From Actinoplanes cyaneus (GTDB taxonomy: Bacteria; Actinomycetota; Actinomycetes; Mycobacteriales; Micromonosporaceae): a DNA stretch of 64,000 nucleotides. The position numbers and the translations under genes are program-made. The notes under the pieces are model-generated. The model searched no databases, was not told where the DNA came from, and saw nothing but the letters and a program-made list of their open reading frames with translations. Below, in pieces: positions 26,954 to 38,589 of this stretch; the first letter of the stretch is position 1, and each line of letters starts with the position of its first letter. The stretch lies in NCBI RefSeq assembly GCF_016862095.1, contig NZ_BOMH01000014.1:1-64000 (forward strand), in the 5' to 3' direction.

Positions 26954-28450
26954 TCAGCCGGTGGCGCGGGGCCTGGAGGTGACCGCGGACAGCGGCGTGG
27001 CGACGTCTTCCAGGGACTTGCCCTCGGCGTCGACGCCCAGGAAGATCTCGACCACCCCGCCGATCGCCATGACCGCGGCACCGATCAGGTAACCGATGAA
27101 GAGTTTGCCCGGGTCCTCGCCCTCGCCGATCAGCCAGCCGTAGAAGACCGGGCCGATCGCGCCGAAGCACTGCGCGATGGCGAAGAAGACCGCGATGGCC
27201 TGCGCCCGGATCTCCAGCGGGAAGATCTCGCTCACCGTCAGGTACGCCGAGCTGGCGCCCGCCGACGCGAAGAAGAAGATGATGCACCAGGCGATGGTCT
27301 GGGTCATCGCGTTCAGGATCCCGGCGTTGAACATCACCGCGCTGATCGCCAGGAGCACTGCGGAGAGCAGGTACGTTCCCGAGATCATCTTGCGTCGCCC
27401 GACCACGTCGAAGAGGTGCCCGAGGATGAGCGGCCCGGCCAGGTTCCCGACCGCGAAGGCGATCAGGTAGAGCGGCGCCTTCGTCTCGTCGACCCCGTAG
27501 AAGTTGGTCAGCACCAGCGTGTAGGTGAAGAAGATCGCGTTGTACAGGAACGACTGCGTGATCATCAGCGTGGCGCCGAGGATGGACCGCTGTGGCAGCT
27601 GTTTGAAGAGCACCCGGACAAGCGACAGGTAGCCGTGCGACTCGGTCGGCCGGATCTCGATCGCCTTGGATTCGTCGAGCGGGGCCAGCGTCTGACCGGA
27701 CGCCTCGACGGCCTCCTCGATCTGCCGGATGTTCGTCTCGGCCTCGGCTTCCCGGCCGTGCATGATCAGCCAGCGCGGGCTCTCCGGCAGGTGCCGGCGC
27801 AGGTTCCAGATGCAGAGACCGATGATCGGTCCGATCAGGAAGCCGAGCCGCCAGCCGAGATTCAGGTCCATGTGGTCGAGCAGGACGAAGGTTCCGAGCG
27901 TGCCCAGGACCGCGCCGCCCCAGTACGTGCCGTTGACGCCGATGTCGACGCGCCCGCGGTACTTCGCCGGCATCATCTCGTCGATCGCGGAGTTGATCGC
28001 GGCGTATTCGCCACCGATGCCCGCTCCGGCGATGAATCTCGTGAGATACAGGAAGGTAAGCGCCAGAGCGTCATTACCCCAGGTCAACGCGGTGAGCGCG
28101 TTGCCTGCGAGGTACACGCCCAGGGTCACGATGAACAGGTTCTTGCGGCCGAGCTTGTCGGAGAGGCGCCCGAAGAACAGGGCGCCGAAGACCTCGCCGA
28201 GCAGGTAGACAGTGGCGATCGCGCCCACCGCGGTGCTGCTCAGATGCAGGGTCTCCTCCTCTTGCAGCACCGGGCCGATCGCGCTGGCGATGGTGATCTC
28301 CAGGCCGTCGAGCACCCACGCGGTGCCGAGCGCCAGGATCATTCGAGTGTGGAACGGCGACCAGCTCAAGCGGTCGATGCGGGCGGGGATCAAGCTCCGG
28401 ATGGTTCCCGAATTGGAAGCCGGGGCTGGAGATCCGAGGCCTTGAGCCAT
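26954..28450 (-). CDS. MFS transporter, sugar/metabolite:H+ symporter family
   Basis: 498 aa with 12 predicted membrane helices and a central cytoplasmic loop (~225-290). Family motifs: GRLSDKLGRKNLF after TM2 (about 97), PAKYRGRVD after TM4, PESPRWL at the end of the first half (about 216), GHLFDVVGRRKMISG between TM8 and TM9, and PLEIRAQAIAVFFAIAQ. Sugar-porter/aromatic-acid-type; substrate unknown. It is followed by a strong terminator and is divergent from the Gfo/Idh/MocA dehydrogenase, with which it could form a carbohydrate-use unit. Confidence 0.9.
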   Translation of the reverse strand: MAQGLGSPAPASNSGTIRSLIPARIDRLSWSPFHTRMILALGTAWVLDGLEITIASAIGPVLQEEETLHLSSTAVGAIATVYLLGEVFGALFFGRLSDKLGRKNLFIVTLGVYLAGNALTALTWGNDALALTFLYLTRFIAGAGIGGEYAAINSAIDEMMPAKYRGRVDIGVNGTYWGGAVLGTLGTFVLLDHMDLNLGWRLGFLIGPIIGLCIWNLRRHLPESPRWLIMHGREAEAETNIRQIEEAVEASGQTLAPLDESKAIEIRPTESHGYLSLVRVLFKQLPQRSILGATLMITQSFLYNAIFFTYTLVLTNFYGVDETKAPLYLIAFAVGNLAGPLILGHLFDVVGRRKMISGTYLLSAVLLAISAVMFNAGILNAMTQTIAWCIIFFFASAGASSAYLTVSEIFPLEIRAQAIAVFFAIAQCFGAIGPVFYGWLIGEGEDPGKLFIGYLIGAAVMAIGGVVEIFLGVDAEGKSLEDVATPLSAVTSRPRATG

Positions 28451-28519
28451 AGGAACACCTCCAGAAATGCCATGATGTAGCTCACGGCTTACCCAGAGTG
28501 CCGATTACCATGCACGGTG

Positions 28520-29626
28520 ATGGATGCGATCGGTGTCGCAGTGATCGGTTTCGGCTGGATGGGTCGGGTGCACACCCAGGCCTATGCCCGGGTTCGCCAC
28601 CATTACCCCGATCTGCCGGCACCCGTACTGGTGACGGTCGCCGACGACGTACCCGGCCGGGCCGCCGGCGCTGCCACCCGCTACGGATTCGCGGCCTCCA
28701 CCACCGACTGGCGTGAGCTGCTCGACGACCACCGGATCGGCGCGGTCAGCATCACCGCGCCGAACTTCCTGCACCGGGAGATCGGCGCGGCGTTCGCGGC
28801 CACCGGGCGGCACATCTGGATCGAGAAGCCGGTCGGGCTCAACGCCGACGACGCCCGGGCGCTGATCGGAAGCGGACAGATCTGCGTCGGCTTCAACTAC
28901 CGGCACGCGCCGGCCGTGCAGCGGGCCAGGACGATCCTGCGCGACGGCGGGATCGGCCGGGCCACGCACGCCCGGTTCGCGTTCCTCAGCGACTACGCGT
29001 CCTCCCCGGACGGTGCGCTGACCTGGCGTTTCCAGCGTGCCCGTGGCGGCAACGGGGTGCTCGGCGACCTCGGCGCGCACGCCATCGACCTGGCCCGGCA
29101 CCTGCTCGGCGAGATCGACGAGGTGGTCGCGGCGGACACCGCGATCTTCATCCCGCGGCGTCCGGCGCCGGGCGGCGCGACGACCGGGCACGAGCGCGGC
29201 ACCGGGCCGCTGGGACCGGTCGAGAACGAGGACTGGTTCGCCGCTCTGCTGCGGGTCGGCGACGCCCGGGTCACCATCGAGGCCAGTCGCGTCGCCACCG
29301 GCGAACAGAACAACTACGGCTTCGCCATTCACGGTACGAACGGTGTCCTGAGCTGGGATTTCCGCCGGATGGGCGAGCTGCTTCTCAACGGTCGCACGAT
29401 CTTCGCCGGGCCGGGCGACGGCGACTTCGTGGCGTTCCAGCCCGGTCCCGGCAACGCGATGAGCTACGACGACCTGAAGGTGATCGAGGCCGCGCTGTTC
29501 TTCCGCTCGATCACCTCCGGCGTCCCGCACGGCGCGACCCTGCCCGACGCCGTCCGCGCCGCCGAGGTCCTCGGCGAGATCGCCCGGCACGCCGCTGCGA
29601 AAACCCCTTCCCGCGTACGGCCATAG
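28520..29626 (+). CDS. Gfo/Idh/MocA-family oxidoreductase
   Basis: 368 aa. NAD(P)-binding GVAVIGFGWMGRVHTQAYARV at the N-terminus, then the EKPVGLNADDARAL segment containing the conserved Glu-Lys-Pro and the GDLGAHAIDLARHLLGE helix with a catalytic-type histidine. Acts on sugars or inositol derivatives by family analogy. Divergent from the MFS transporter gene (28450, minus), with 69 bp between, so co-regulation is likely. Start: GTG 28517 and ATG 28520 are adjacent; no strong ribosome binding site precedes either. Confidence 0.9.
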   Translation: MDAIGVAVIGFGWMGRVHTQAYARVRHHYPDLPAPVLVTVADDVPGRAAGAATRYGFAASTTDWRELLDDHRIGAVSITAPNFLHREIGAAFAATGRHIWIEKPVGLNADDARALIGSGQICVGFNYRHAPAVQRARTILRDGGIGRATHARFAFLSDYASSPDGALTWRFQRARGGNGVLGDLGAHAIDLARHLLGEIDEVVAADTAIFIPRRPAPGGATTGHERGTGPLGPVENEDWFAALLRVGDARVTIEASRVATGEQNNYGFAIHGTNGVLSWDFRRMGELLLNGRTIFAGPGDGDFVAFQPGPGNAMSYDDLKVIEAALFFRSITSGVPHGATLPDAVRAAEVLGEIARHAAAKTPSRVRP

Positions 29627-29691
29627 CCGGCGCGCCCAGCGAGCCCCCGCAAGGCCGCTGTCCCCACCGGCACCCCCGCGCGTCCCGCGAG

Positions 29692-29747
29692 CCGGCTGGC
29701 TTTCAGGGGTGCTTCAAAGGGCGGATACACCCTTCAGGGCCAGCCGG
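29692..29747. repeat. CGGCTGG...CCAGCCG palindromic repeat, copy 4
   Basis: Arms of 20 nt (29692-29711 and 29728-29747) pair with three G.T wobbles and one mismatch around a 16-nt loop; the wobbles favour an RNA hairpin. The ends match the copies at 1684, 14071 and 44542 while the core differs. It lies in the 231-bp gap between the convergent dehydrogenase and polysaccharide-lyase genes. Confidence 0.8.
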
Positions 29748-29814
29748 AAGCGGGCGGCGCACTGCGGGCCGGGACCGGCGGCGGGCTCGCGGGCGGTGCC
29801 GCACGCGGTGCCGG

Positions 29815-29841
29815 CGGGCCGTGGCGCGCGGCCACGGCCCG
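29815..29841 (-). terminator. Terminator after the PL4 gene
   Basis: Perfect 10-bp stem CGGGCCGTGG / CCACGGCCCG with a 7-nt loop, 17 bp beyond the stop of the minus-strand lyase gene. Confidence 0.75.
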
Positions 29842-29857
29842 TACCGGGAAATGGGCG

Positions 29858-31507
29858 TCAGGCGGGGTCGAGGGCCAGCGCGTCGAAGATGAAGTTCGGG
29901 CTGAGGAACGTCGTGCCGCTGCTGCCGCTGATCGTGGAGATCGACAGCGTGTTCGTGCCGGTCTTCAGGGCGCTCGCCGGGATCGTGAACGTGTAGGTCG
30001 TGTTGATCCCCCGCCACGTGCCCCGGGTGATGTTGCGCGAGTCCAGGTTCGCCGGCGCCGGGGAGGCCGAGGACGGCGAGGAGTAGCTGCCGACGGTCAC
30101 CGCGGGACGGCCGCCGGCGAAGCTCGACGTCGTGCCGATGCGCAGCTTGACGCCGCCCGACGGCACCGAGGACAGGCTGAAGTTCAGTGCCATCGGCGAG
30201 TTGACCGACTTGAACTCGGCCATCGGGAACTTCGCGGCGTCGGTCACGCTGTAGCCGCTCGCCTTCCACGACGACATCCGGGAGTCCGACGGGTGCTCCG
30301 TCTCGATCTTGTCGGCGTTGAGGAAACCGGCCGGGGTGCCGTCGAACTTGCCGACCTGGAAGAGAGTGCCGGCCGACGGGACGCTGCCGGTCAGGGTGAG
30401 CGGCGTGGTGGCGCCGGCGGTCACCGCGATCGACTTGGTGGCGCCGACGGCGAGCTCACCGGCGTAGAGCGTCGCGGTGTACGTGCCCGGCTTGACATGC
30501 CCGATCACGAACTGGCCGGCCTTCACCTGACCCCAGTACTGACCGTTCGCGCCGGCCAGGCCCACTGTCGCGGGCAGGCCGTTCCAGCTGCCGCTCGCGG
30601 TGCCGCTCACGCCACCACGCTGGGCGTTCGAGAGCAGACCAGGAATGTACGAGCTGAGGAAGTCCGTGCTGTGCGGGGCCGGCGCCGCGCCGTCGGTGAG
30701 GGCCAGCGCGTACGGCCCGTGCAGCCCCAGCCGCAGGGCCTCGGTCTGCTGGTGACCACTGAACATGTAGTGCGTGATGTTGACCGCGGTCCCGGTGTCG
30801 TTGACCTCGATGTCCCGGAAGAACGGGCCGCCCGAGGTCATGTCGTTGTTACCCGGGATCAGGTACGCCCCGTGACCGTTGCCGCTCGCCCCGAACGGCT
30901 GCTGCGTGATCAGTCGCTGGGAGCTGAAGAACTTCGACGCGGTCTGTCCGTTCGCGAACGCGAACACGTCCGAGCCCTCGACCGTCGACGTCGTCCCGGC
31001 GGTCCGTGCGGCCACCGGTGACGTGGTCAGCAGCGAGCTCTTCAGCCGGCTGATGAACCGGGCCTCACCCGGGTTCAGCGCCTTGGTGATGTTCGTGGCC
31101 AGGTAGATCGTGTTGTCGTTCTTGCGCGCGAAGTAGTACTGCGTCACCCCGATCGACGAGTTCGTCGCGCTGACCAGGATCGAGCTGCCGTTGTTGAAGG
31201 TCTGGCCGGTGACCGTCGCGGATGACCAGCCGGACTCGAACTGCCCGGCGGCCTGACCGGAAGCGGTCAGCTCGGTGCCGTTGTGCTTCAACGAGGTGAG
31301 GTTGCCGTTCGTGGTGTTCACCACGAAGCTCACGCCGGTGCCGGTGTCGAACGTGATGCTGGATGCGGCGCTGGCCCACGGCTGGCCGCCGAGCAGGCCG
31401 GCGCCGGCCAGCACCGCGACCGTGGCGAGGCCGCCGGCCAGGGCCTTGCGACGGTTGCGGGAGGCGGGGCGCCGGTGCGAGGAGGGGGACTGGGGATCGG
31501 GGGTCAT
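29858..31507 (-). CDS. Secreted rhamnogalacturonan lyase (PL4-like)
   Basis: 549 aa from the ATG at 31507. The N-terminus has paired arginines before a hydrophobic stretch (SRNRRKALAGGLATVAVLAG), a possible Tat-type signal, cleaved near ASA. The first ~260 residues are a beta-sandwich (GVSFVVNTTNGNLTSLKHNGTEL, YYFARKNDNTIYLATNI, HYMFSGHQQTEALRLGLHGPYAL). A small Fn3-like domain (~GQFVIGHVKPGTYTATLYAGEL) and a C-terminal carbohydrate-binding sandwich (RGINTTYTFTIPASALKTG) complete the PL4 three-domain order. It would cleave rhamnogalacturonan I of pectin by beta-elimination outside the cell. Frames extending further upstream lack a signal. Confidence 0.82.
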   Translation of the reverse strand: MTPDPQSPSSHRRPASRNRRKALAGGLATVAVLAGAGLLGGQPWASAASSITFDTGTGVSFVVNTTNGNLTSLKHNGTELTASGQAAGQFESGWSSATVTGQTFNNGSSILVSATNSSIGVTQYYFARKNDNTIYLATNITKALNPGEARFISRLKSSLLTTSPVAARTAGTTSTVEGSDVFAFANGQTASKFFSSQRLITQQPFGASGNGHGAYLIPGNNDMTSGGPFFRDIEVNDTGTAVNITHYMFSGHQQTEALRLGLHGPYALALTDGAAPAPHSTDFLSSYIPGLLSNAQRGGVSGTASGSWNGLPATVGLAGANGQYWGQVKAGQFVIGHVKPGTYTATLYAGELAVGATKSIAVTAGATTPLTLTGSVPSAGTLFQVGKFDGTPAGFLNADKIETEHPSDSRMSSWKASGYSVTDAAKFPMAEFKSVNSPMALNFSLSSVPSGGVKLRIGTTSSFAGGRPAVTVGSYSSPSSASPAPANLDSRNITRGTWRGINTTYTFTIPASALKTGTNTLSISTISGSSGTTFLSPNFIFDALALDPA

Positions 31508-31644
31508 GCCTGGTGGTGTCCCGCGGGCACGGAAAGGTTGCCCGCCGCGCCGATCCTTTTCCCGCCCACGGTGGGCCGGGGCGCGGAGCAAACCGCAACT
31601 GCGAGACTGATCTCGGCATGCGCGTTCCACCCGGGGAGGGTCAG

Positions 31645-32406
31645 TTGAAGCTGAGAATCGTGGCGGTCGTGCTCGCGCTGAGCCTGGCCGGCTGTGGCGG
31701 GACCACTGACACTCCGGCGGCGAGCAGCGGTTCGGCCGGCGTGACCGGCACCGTCAACGTCTTCGCGGCGGCGTCGCTCACCGAGTCGTTCACCACGCTG
31801 GGCAAGCAGTTCGAGGCGGCGCACCGGGGCACCACGGTGAAGTTCAACTTCGCCGGCAGCTCCGCGCTGGCCACCCAGATCAACCAGGGCGCGCCGGTCG
31901 ACGTGTTCGCCTCGGCCGCGCCGAAGAACATGCAGGCGGTCACCGAGGCCGTCGCGCCCGTCACGTTCGCGAAGAACCAGCTGGTCATCGCGGTGGCGAA
32001 GGGCAACCCGAAAGCGATCACGGGGTTGTCCGGCCTGACCGCCCCCGGTCTGAAGGTGGCGCTCTGCGCCGAGGCGGTGCCCTGCGGCGCGGCGGCCAAG
32101 ACGGCGCTCGCGACGTCCGGCGTCACCCTCACCCCGGTCACCCTGGAGCAGGACGTGAAGGCGGCGCTCTCCAAGCTCAAGCTCGGCGAGGTGGACGCGG
32201 CACTGGTCTACCGCACCGACGCGAAGGCGTCGGCGGCCGAGGTCGACGCTGTCGAGTTCCCGGAGTCCGCGAAGGCGATCAACGAGTACCCGATCGCGGT
32301 GCTGAAGAACGCCGCGAACGCGGCCGGCGCCCGGGCGTTCGCCGACTACGTGCTCTCCGCCGACGGGATCGCAGTGCTGACCGCAGCGGGGTTCCAGGCG
32401 CCGTGA
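31645..32406 (+). CDS. modA: Molybdate ABC transporter substrate-binding lipoprotein
   Basis: 253 aa from the TTG at 31645, which follows GGGGAGGG and gives a lipoprotein signal at once (MKLRIVAVVLALSLAGCGG, lipobox cysteine at 17). An ATG at 31618 is in frame but has no ribosome binding site. ModA features: VNVFAAASLTESFTTLGKQFE, FNFAGSSALATQINQGAPVDVFASA, and LGEVDAALVYRTDA, all near oxyanion-site positions. First gene of modABC; the stop overlaps the modB GTG. Confidence 0.93.
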   Translation: MKLRIVAVVLALSLAGCGGTTDTPAASSGSAGVTGTVNVFAAASLTESFTTLGKQFEAAHRGTTVKFNFAGSSALATQINQGAPVDVFASAAPKNMQAVTEAVAPVTFAKNQLVIAVAKGNPKAITGLSGLTAPGLKVALCAEAVPCGAAAKTALATSGVTLTPVTLEQDVKAALSKLKLGEVDAALVYRTDAKASAAEVDAVEFPESAKAINEYPIAVLKNAANAAGARAFADYVLSADGIAVLTAAGFQAP

Positions 32407-33191
32407 CGCGAGGGCGGGTCCCGCCGGCGCTGCTGGTGCCCGCGATCGGTGGGCTGATCTTCCTGGTCCTGCCGCTCGCGGGCCTGCTGTGGCGCACCCC
32501 GTGGGCCGGCCTGCCGCAGCGGCTCACCGAGCCGGGGGTGGTCGAGGCCCTCAAGTTGTCCCTGCTCACGGCGAGCCTGGCCACCGCGGTGTGCCTCATT
32601 CTGGGCGTTCCGCTGGCCTGGATGCTGGCCCGCGCCGAGTTCCCCGGCCGCCGTCTGGTGCGGGCGCTGATCACCGTCCCGCTGGTGCTCCCACCGGTCG
32701 TGGGCGGCATCGCGCTGCTGCTCGCCCTGGGCCGCCGGGGGCTGCTCGGCGGCTGGCTGTACTCGACGTTCCGGGTGAGCCTGCCGTTCACCACGGCCGG
32801 GGTGGTCGTCGCGGAGGCGTTCGTGGCCCTGCCGTTCCTGGTCATCTCGGTCGAAGGGGCGTTGCGGGGCGCCGACTCCCGGTACGAGGAGGCCGCCGCG
32901 ACGCTCGGCGCGAGCCGCTGGACGACGTTCACGCACGTGACGCTGCCGCTGGTGGCACCCGGGATCGCGGCCGGCGGGGTGCTCTGCTGGGCGCGGGCGC
33001 TGGGCGAGTTCGGTGCGACGATCACCTTCGCCGGGAACTATCCGGGGATCACCCAGACCATGCCGCTCGCCGTCTACCAGACGATGGAGAGCGGCGACCT
33101 GGACGGAGCGGTGGTGCTGAGCCTGATCCTGCTGGCCGTGTCGGTGACGATCCTGGCCGCTCTCCGGGACCGATGGCTGACCGCGCCGTGA
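32403..33191 (+). CDS. modB: Molybdate ABC transporter permease
   Basis: 262 aa with about five or six membrane segments and the BPD_transp_1 EAA loop EEAAATLGASRWTTFTHVTLPL. The segment ITVPLVLPPVVGGIALLLALGRRGLLG is characteristic of ModB. GTG start overlapping the modA stop (GTGA). It forms a homodimeric channel with ModC. The 3' end overlaps modC by 19 bp. Confidence 0.93.
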   Translation: MTRGRVPPALLVPAIGGLIFLVLPLAGLLWRTPWAGLPQRLTEPGVVEALKLSLLTASLATAVCLILGVPLAWMLARAEFPGRRLVRALITVPLVLPPVVGGIALLLALGRRGLLGGWLYSTFRVSLPFTTAGVVVAEAFVALPFLVISVEGALRGADSRYEEAAATLGASRWTTFTHVTLPLVAPGIAAGGVLCWARALGEFGATITFAGNYPGITQTMPLAVYQTMESGDLDGAVVLSLILLAVSVTILAALRDRWLTAP

Positions 33192-34240
33192 GCCTGCTGG
33201 AAGCCCGCCTGGTGGTGCGGCGCGGCGAGTTCCACCTGGACGTCGCGCTTTCCATCGCGCGCGGCGAGACGGTCGCGCTGCTCGGGCCGAACGGGGCGGG
33301 CAAGACCACCGCCCTGCGCGCCCTGGCCGGGCTCACCCCGCTCTCCGGCGGATTCCTGCGAGTCGACGGACGGGACCTCTCGGCGACCCCGCCCGAGCAC
33401 CGCCGGGTCGGCGTCGTCTTCCAGGACTATCTGCTCTTCCCCCACCTCAGTGCCCGGGACAACGTGGCGTTCGGGCCGCGCCGGCAGGGAGTCGACCGGC
33501 GGACCGCGCACGAGACCGCGGACCGCTGGCTGGAACGGGTCGGGCTGACCGATCTTGCCCGTCGCAAACCGCGGCACCTCTCCGGCGGGCAGGCGCAGCG
33601 GGTCGCGCTGGCCCGGGCGCTCGCCGTCGACCCGGTGCTGTTGCTGCTGGACGAGCCGCTCGCCGCGCTCGACGCCCGCACCCGGCTGGAGACGCGCGCC
33701 GAGCTGCACCGCCACCTCGCCGCGCATCCGGGCGCGACGCTGCTGGTCACGCACGATCCGCTGGACGCGCTGGTGCTCGCCGACCGGCTGATCGTCATCG
33801 AGGGCGGTCGCGTGGTCCAGGAGGGCGACGCCGCGACGATCACCGCCCGGCCCCGGACGGACTACGTGGCCCAGCTCGTCGGCCTCAACCTCTACCGCGG
33901 GCGGGGCGACGGTCATGCCGTACGGCTGGACAGCGGTTTCGTCCTGACCGCGACCGACAGCGTGCACGGCGACGCGTTCGTCGCCTTCCCCCCGGCGGCG
34001 GTCGCGCTGCACCCGGCGCAGCCGGACGGCAGCCCGCGCAACACCTGGCCGGCCGTGCTCACCGACATCCAGCGGCACGGCGACAACCTGCGGGTCCGCC
34101 TGGACGGCCCGATCGTGGTGGCAGCTGACATCACCCCGGCCGCGGCCGCCCACCTCGACCTGGCCCCGGGGCGGGAGCTGTGGGCGGCGGTCAAGGCCAG
34201 CGAGACCCGCGCGTATCCCGCCGGCGTTCCCGAAGCGTGA
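33173..34240 (+). CDS. modC: Molybdate ABC transporter ATP-binding protein
   Basis: 355 aa from ATG 33173 (a GTG at 33188 overlapping the modB stop is an alternative and would remove five residues). Walker [17 protein letters not shown], signature LSGGQAQRVALARAL, Walker B LLLLDEPLAALDA, H-loop LLVTHDPLDA. The last ~90 residues form a TOBE/molybdate-binding type domain. Convergent with the kinase gene, with only 16 bp between stops. Molybdate supply serves molybdopterin enzymes encoded elsewhere. Confidence 0.92.
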   Translation: MADRAVSLLEARLVVRRGEFHLDVALSIARGETVALLGPNGAGKTTALRALAGLTPLSGGFLRVDGRDLSATPPEHRRVGVVFQDYLLFPHLSARDNVAFGPRRQGVDRRTAHETADRWLERVGLTDLARRKPRHLSGGQAQRVALARALAVDPVLLLLDEPLAALDARTRLETRAELHRHLAAHPGATLLVTHDPLDALVLADRLIVIEGGRVVQEGDAATITARPRTDYVAQLVGLNLYRGRGDGHAVRLDSGFVLTATDSVHGDAFVAFPPAAVALHPAQPDGSPRNTWPAVLTDIQRHGDNLRVRLDGPIVVAADITPAAAAHLDLAPGRELWAAVKASETRAYPAGVPEA

Positions 34241-34256
34241 TGCGCGCGGTGGCTCT

Positions 34257-35603
<1,347 letters not shown>

Positions 35604-35790
35604 TGGTCAGCGATCCCTTCGGCCGTTGATCAGCAAGAGGTACGCACATGGTTGCAGATGAATGGAAAACCTTCCGCACCGGACGACAGTCGCCTTCCGG
35701 ACGATCGGCCGTTCATCACATTGCTACCCGTGACCGCCTCAACGAGGGAAAACAGCCAGTATTTCCACATTCGAGCCGCTTACGACGAGG

Positions 35791-36444
35791 TCAGGCGGCC
35801 GGGGCGAGTTCCTCCGGGTACGCCGTGCCCAGCTCCTGGAACACTGCCGCGTTCAGGGTGAACGCCAGCTGCGTCTCGGCGACCAGCGTGTCCAGCTCGG
35901 CGGCCGGCAGGTCGAGCGCGTCCAGCCGGGCGCGGTAGACGGTCTTGTACGCCTTCGGGTCGGCGATCTGCTCGAAGTGGTAGAACGCCGTGCCCCGCGT
36001 CCCCAGGTGGTACGTCGCCGCGACCCTGCGCCCGACGAGCTGCCCGCCGGAGAGATCGCCGAGGTAGCGCACGTAGTGATGGGCCACGAAATGGGCCGGC
36101 GAGGTGTGGCAGTGCTCGCGCAGCCGCTCGGCGTACCGCCGGGTGGCCTCGACCGGCACGGCGTGCGCCTCCCAGCCGGGGCCGTGGAGATGGGCCAGAT
36201 CGGACTCCAGGGCCGCGACCCGGGACAGGGCCGGGTCGGCGAACTCCCCGGCGACCGGGTTGTCACGCATGGCGAGCGCGGCGGCTTCCAGCTCGCGGTA
36301 GATGATCAGGTATTGCGCGGTGAGCGCCGCGAACCCGGCGGCCGGGACCGTGCCGCCCATCAGCCGCGCGATGAAGCTGCGGGTCTCGGCGTCGCGGTGC
36401 TCGGACATGGTGGCCTTGCGCAGACGTGCGGCGAATCCGGTCAT
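35791..36444 (-). CDS. Heme oxygenase (biliverdin-producing)
   Basis: 217 aa from the ATG at 36444. Degrades heme to biliverdin, CO and iron; soluble. The proximal ligand His16 lies in KATMSEHRDAETR and the distal helix is YLGDLSGGQLVGRR (GDLSGGQ at 129-135), both intact as in HmuO. Helical pattern and length fit bacterial HO. Alternative longer frames to 36585 lack family similarity. No heme-uptake genes adjoin; the ~320-bp upstream region has a strong hairpin but no IdeR/DtxR-like box that I can see. Confidence 0.93.
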   Translation of the reverse strand: MTGFAARLRKATMSEHRDAETRSFIARLMGGTVPAAGFAALTAQYLIIYRELEAAALAMRDNPVAGEFADPALSRVAALESDLAHLHGPGWEAHAVPVEATRRYAERLREHCHTSPAHFVAHHYVRYLGDLSGGQLVGRRVAATYHLGTRGTAFYHFEQIADPKAYKTVYRARLDALDLPAAELDTLVAETQLAFTLNAAVFQELGTAYPEELAPAA

Positions 36445-36568
36445 CTCAGGGCTCGTCCTTCCTGGTGACGGTGAGGCGGAAGCACGAAGGGCACACACCT
36501 GATCATGAGGGTGGGACGGGGGAGATGTCCAGGTCGGCGACGCGGGGCGGGCGTCGTCCGACACGACG

Positions 36569-36603
36569 CGACTCCCGCGCCGCATCCGCCGGCGCGGGAG
36601 TCG
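36569..36603 (-). promoter_or_regulatory. Strong hairpin in the heme oxygenase upstream region
   Basis: Perfect 13-bp stem CGACTCCCGCGCC / GGCGCGGGAGTCG with a 9-nt loop, about 125 bp upstream of the heme oxygenase start. It could be a terminator for a short leader or an independent operator. The rest of 36445-36660 shows no gene. Confidence 0.45.
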
Positions 36604-36669
36604 GAACGAGCAGAAACAGGGCGGACGGCATCCACCTGCGGCCGCGATGCTCCTTACGATGAGTGCGGG

Positions 36670-36759
36670 CCGGCCGGGAATCGTTGCGGAATTCCCGGCC
36701 GGTTCCCCGTCCGGGACTCACGCGCGGATCCGGGCCGGGCCCCGTGCCCGGCCCGGATC
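36670..36759 (-). terminator. Two consecutive hairpins after the trypsin gene
   Basis: A 14-bp perfect stem GATCCGGGCCGGGC / GCCCGGCCCGGATC (36727-36740, 36746-36759) sits 7 bp beyond the protease stop. A second, 12-bp perfect stem CCGGCCGGGAAT / ATTCCCGGCCGG is at 36670-36702. Together they make a tandem terminator that insulates heme oxygenase. Confidence 0.85.
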
Positions 36760-36766
36760 GTCCGGG

Positions 36767-37732
<966 letters not shown>

Positions 37733-37739
37733 GATATCG

Positions 37740-38534
37740 ATGAAAACGATGACCGCAGACTCGGGCCGCGAGAGGACAACCGTGAGCGTGACGAGCGAGG
37801 ACTTCCTGCAGCACATCCGCGCGGTCATCGACCGCGTCGGCACGGGGCAGGCGGCCGGGAAACGCAAGGCCGCGGAGCTGCTGGCCGCGACCGTGCGGAA
37901 CGGGGGCGTGATCCAGGCCTTCGGCTGCGGCCACTCCGAGGCGCTCGCCATGGAGATCGCCGGTCGTGCCGGGGGCCTGGTTCCGACGAACCGGATCGCG
38001 CTGCGCGACGTCGTCCTCTACGGTGGCGACCCGCTCGAGGTGCTTGCCGACCCGATGGTCGAGCGCGACCCCGCCATCGCCCACCGGCTCTACGGGCTGG
38101 CCCCGGTCAAGCCCGACGACGCGTTCGTGATCGCCTCGAACTCCGGGATCAACGGCGCTGTCGTCGAGATGGCGCTGCTGGTCAAGGAGCGCGGGCACGC
38201 GCTGATCGCGATCACGTCGGCGGAGCACTCGGCCGGGGTCGAGTCCCGGCACCCGAGCGGGCGCAAGCTCGGCGAGATCGCGGACGTGGTGCTCGACAAC
38301 GGCGCCCCCTACGGCGACGCGGCCCTGGCGCTGCCGGGTGGCGGCGCGGTCGGCGCGGTCTCCTCGATCACCGCTGCGCTGCTCGCCCAGCAGATCATCA
38401 CCGAGGTGGTCGCGAAGCTGTTGGCGGACGGCGTCACGCCGCCGGTCTACCACTCCGACAACGTGCCCGGCGGCAAGGAGCACAACGCCGAGCTGGAGGC
38501 GCGGTACGCCGGCCGGATCCGGCGCACGGCCTGA
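37740..38534 (+). CDS. SIS-domain sugar-phosphate-binding protein
   Basis: 264 aa from ATG 37740; the GTG at 37782 (GAGAGGA six bases upstream, giving 250 aa) is an equally good start. A single SIS domain: GVIQAFGCGHSEALAMEIAGRAGGLVPTNRI, then FVIASNSGINGAVVEMALLVKERGHALIAITS and a C-terminal helix bundle. This matches the family of SIS proteins similar to N-acetylglucosamine/N-acetylmuramate phosphate isomerases and etherases, but the reaction is not known. Placed between a trypsin and a chitin-binding glucanase, it may act on amino-sugar phosphates; that link is inference. Confidence 0.85.
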   Translation: MKTMTADSGRERTTVSVTSEDFLQHIRAVIDRVGTGQAAGKRKAAELLAATVRNGGVIQAFGCGHSEALAMEIAGRAGGLVPTNRIALRDVVLYGGDPLEVLADPMVERDPAIAHRLYGLAPVKPDDAFVIASNSGINGAVVEMALLVKERGHALIAITSAEHSAGVESRHPSGRKLGEIADVVLDNGAPYGDAALALPGGGAVGAVSSITAALLAQQIITEVVAKLLADGVTPPVYHSDNVPGGKEHNAELEARYAGRIRRTA

Positions 38535-38589
38535 TCCAGCGACCCAGTAACTCCCTTTCCCCCAATCCCCCTGTGGGAGGAGTGCACCC

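Noticed and set aside
26096..28480. 794-codon plus-strand frame across marR, SRPBCC and MFS
   Set aside because: Covers two strongly supported minus-strand operons and their terminator and promoter; no domain recognised in its product.
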